Below, piece after piece: positions 5,312 through 5,445 of a stretch of DNA of 5,445 nucleotides. Every line of letters begins with the position of its first letter. Position 1 is the stretch's first letter. Source of the stretch: Geobacter sp. (lineage in GTDB: Bacteria > Desulfobacterota > Desulfuromonadia > Geobacterales > DSM-12255); NCBI GenBank assembly GCA_012026855.1, contig VEOV01000291.1, forward strand, positions 1 to 5,445, written 5' to 3'. Below the pieces are notes generated by a model. The model did not search any database. It was not told the origin of the DNA and saw only the letters and a list, made by a program, of their open reading frames with translations. The position numbers and the translations under genes were made by a program.

Positions 5312-5445
5312 CTACCCCCTTTTCTTGGTCATTCTGTCCATCATAAATGAAGTAGCAACTTTCGCTCCCGTAATCCAGAGTGAAGATTTTGCCAGGGCAT
5401 CCGCGGCACCACCTACCACGCTGCCGATTGTTCTCAAACCACGGC
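5312..5445 (-). CDS. C-terminal end of an unrecognised protein (cut by window edge)
   Basis: An open frame enters from the right edge and ends with TAG at 5314-5312. It gives 43 residues, including GSVVGGAADALAKSSLWIT and a basic end MTKKRG. It is too short to identify. The Gly/Ala-rich stretch alternating with hydrophobic residues could be an amphipathic or membrane-associated helix. Support for it being real comes from three points: one competing minus-strand frame stops almost at once, the other gives a Cys/Trp/Arg-rich unnatural sequence, and the stop sits 5 bases before the YtxH start, with that gene's AGGGGG ribosome site at the very end of this frame. It is probably co-transcribed with the YtxH gene. 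I do not recognise the family. Confidence 0.6.
   Translation of the reverse strand, partial: RGLRTIGSVVGGAADALAKSSLWITGAKVATSFMMDRMTKKRG
5315..5320 (-). promoter_or_regulatory. Ribosome binding site of the YtxH-family gene
   Basis: The minus strand reads AGGGGG directly before the TAG of the upstream frame and 8 bases before the YtxH ATG. It supports both the chosen start and coupling with the upstream gene. Confidence 0.7.

Overview
The window looks like ordinary chromosomal DNA from a Gram-negative bacterium with moderate GC content. Gene content and protein style (an LpxH-type lipid A enzyme, a UPF0158 protein, two AI-2E permeases, UvrB) resemble Geobacter and its relatives (Desulfuromonadota). 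That placement is an inference from memory, not a search. There is no sign of phage, transposon, plasmid, CRISPR or RNA genes.

Layout. Bases 1-2718 hold a tightly packed minus-strand block, in transcription order: a UPF0158 protein, two tandem paralogous AI-2E family permeases, and the first 50 codons of uvrB, which runs off the left edge. The junctions are 7, 0-3 and 7 bases, so this is very probably one operon. Divergently, across about 60 bases, lies an LpxH-type UDP-2,3-diacylglucosamine diphosphatase gene (2779-3507, plus). Its 3' end overlaps by 8 bases the 3' end of a convergent gene for a membrane-anchored penicillin-binding transpeptidase (3500-4849, minus), which has a near-ideal sigma-70 type promoter. 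Upstream of it, separated by a clear intrinsic terminator, is a second minus-strand unit: a YtxH-family small membrane/coiled-coil protein (4986-5306), preceded by the C-terminal end of an unrecognised gene (5312-5445) that runs off the right edge.

How the genes relate. LpxH acts in lipid A synthesis and the transpeptidase in peptidoglycan cross-linking, so the centre of the window concerns the cell envelope. The permease/UvrB block joins membrane proteins of uncertain substrate to nucleotide excision repair, with probable translational coupling at each junction.

The most notable signals are small. The lpxH and penicillin-binding-protein genes both lack a Shine-Dalgarno sequence and both have a TATAGT -10 box so close to the ATG that their mRNAs would be leaderless or nearly so, while every other start in the window has a good ribosome site. 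The two permeases are a tandem duplication of practically equal length. I found no evidence of an undescribed multi-gene system. No gene-free stretch exceeds about 140 bases.
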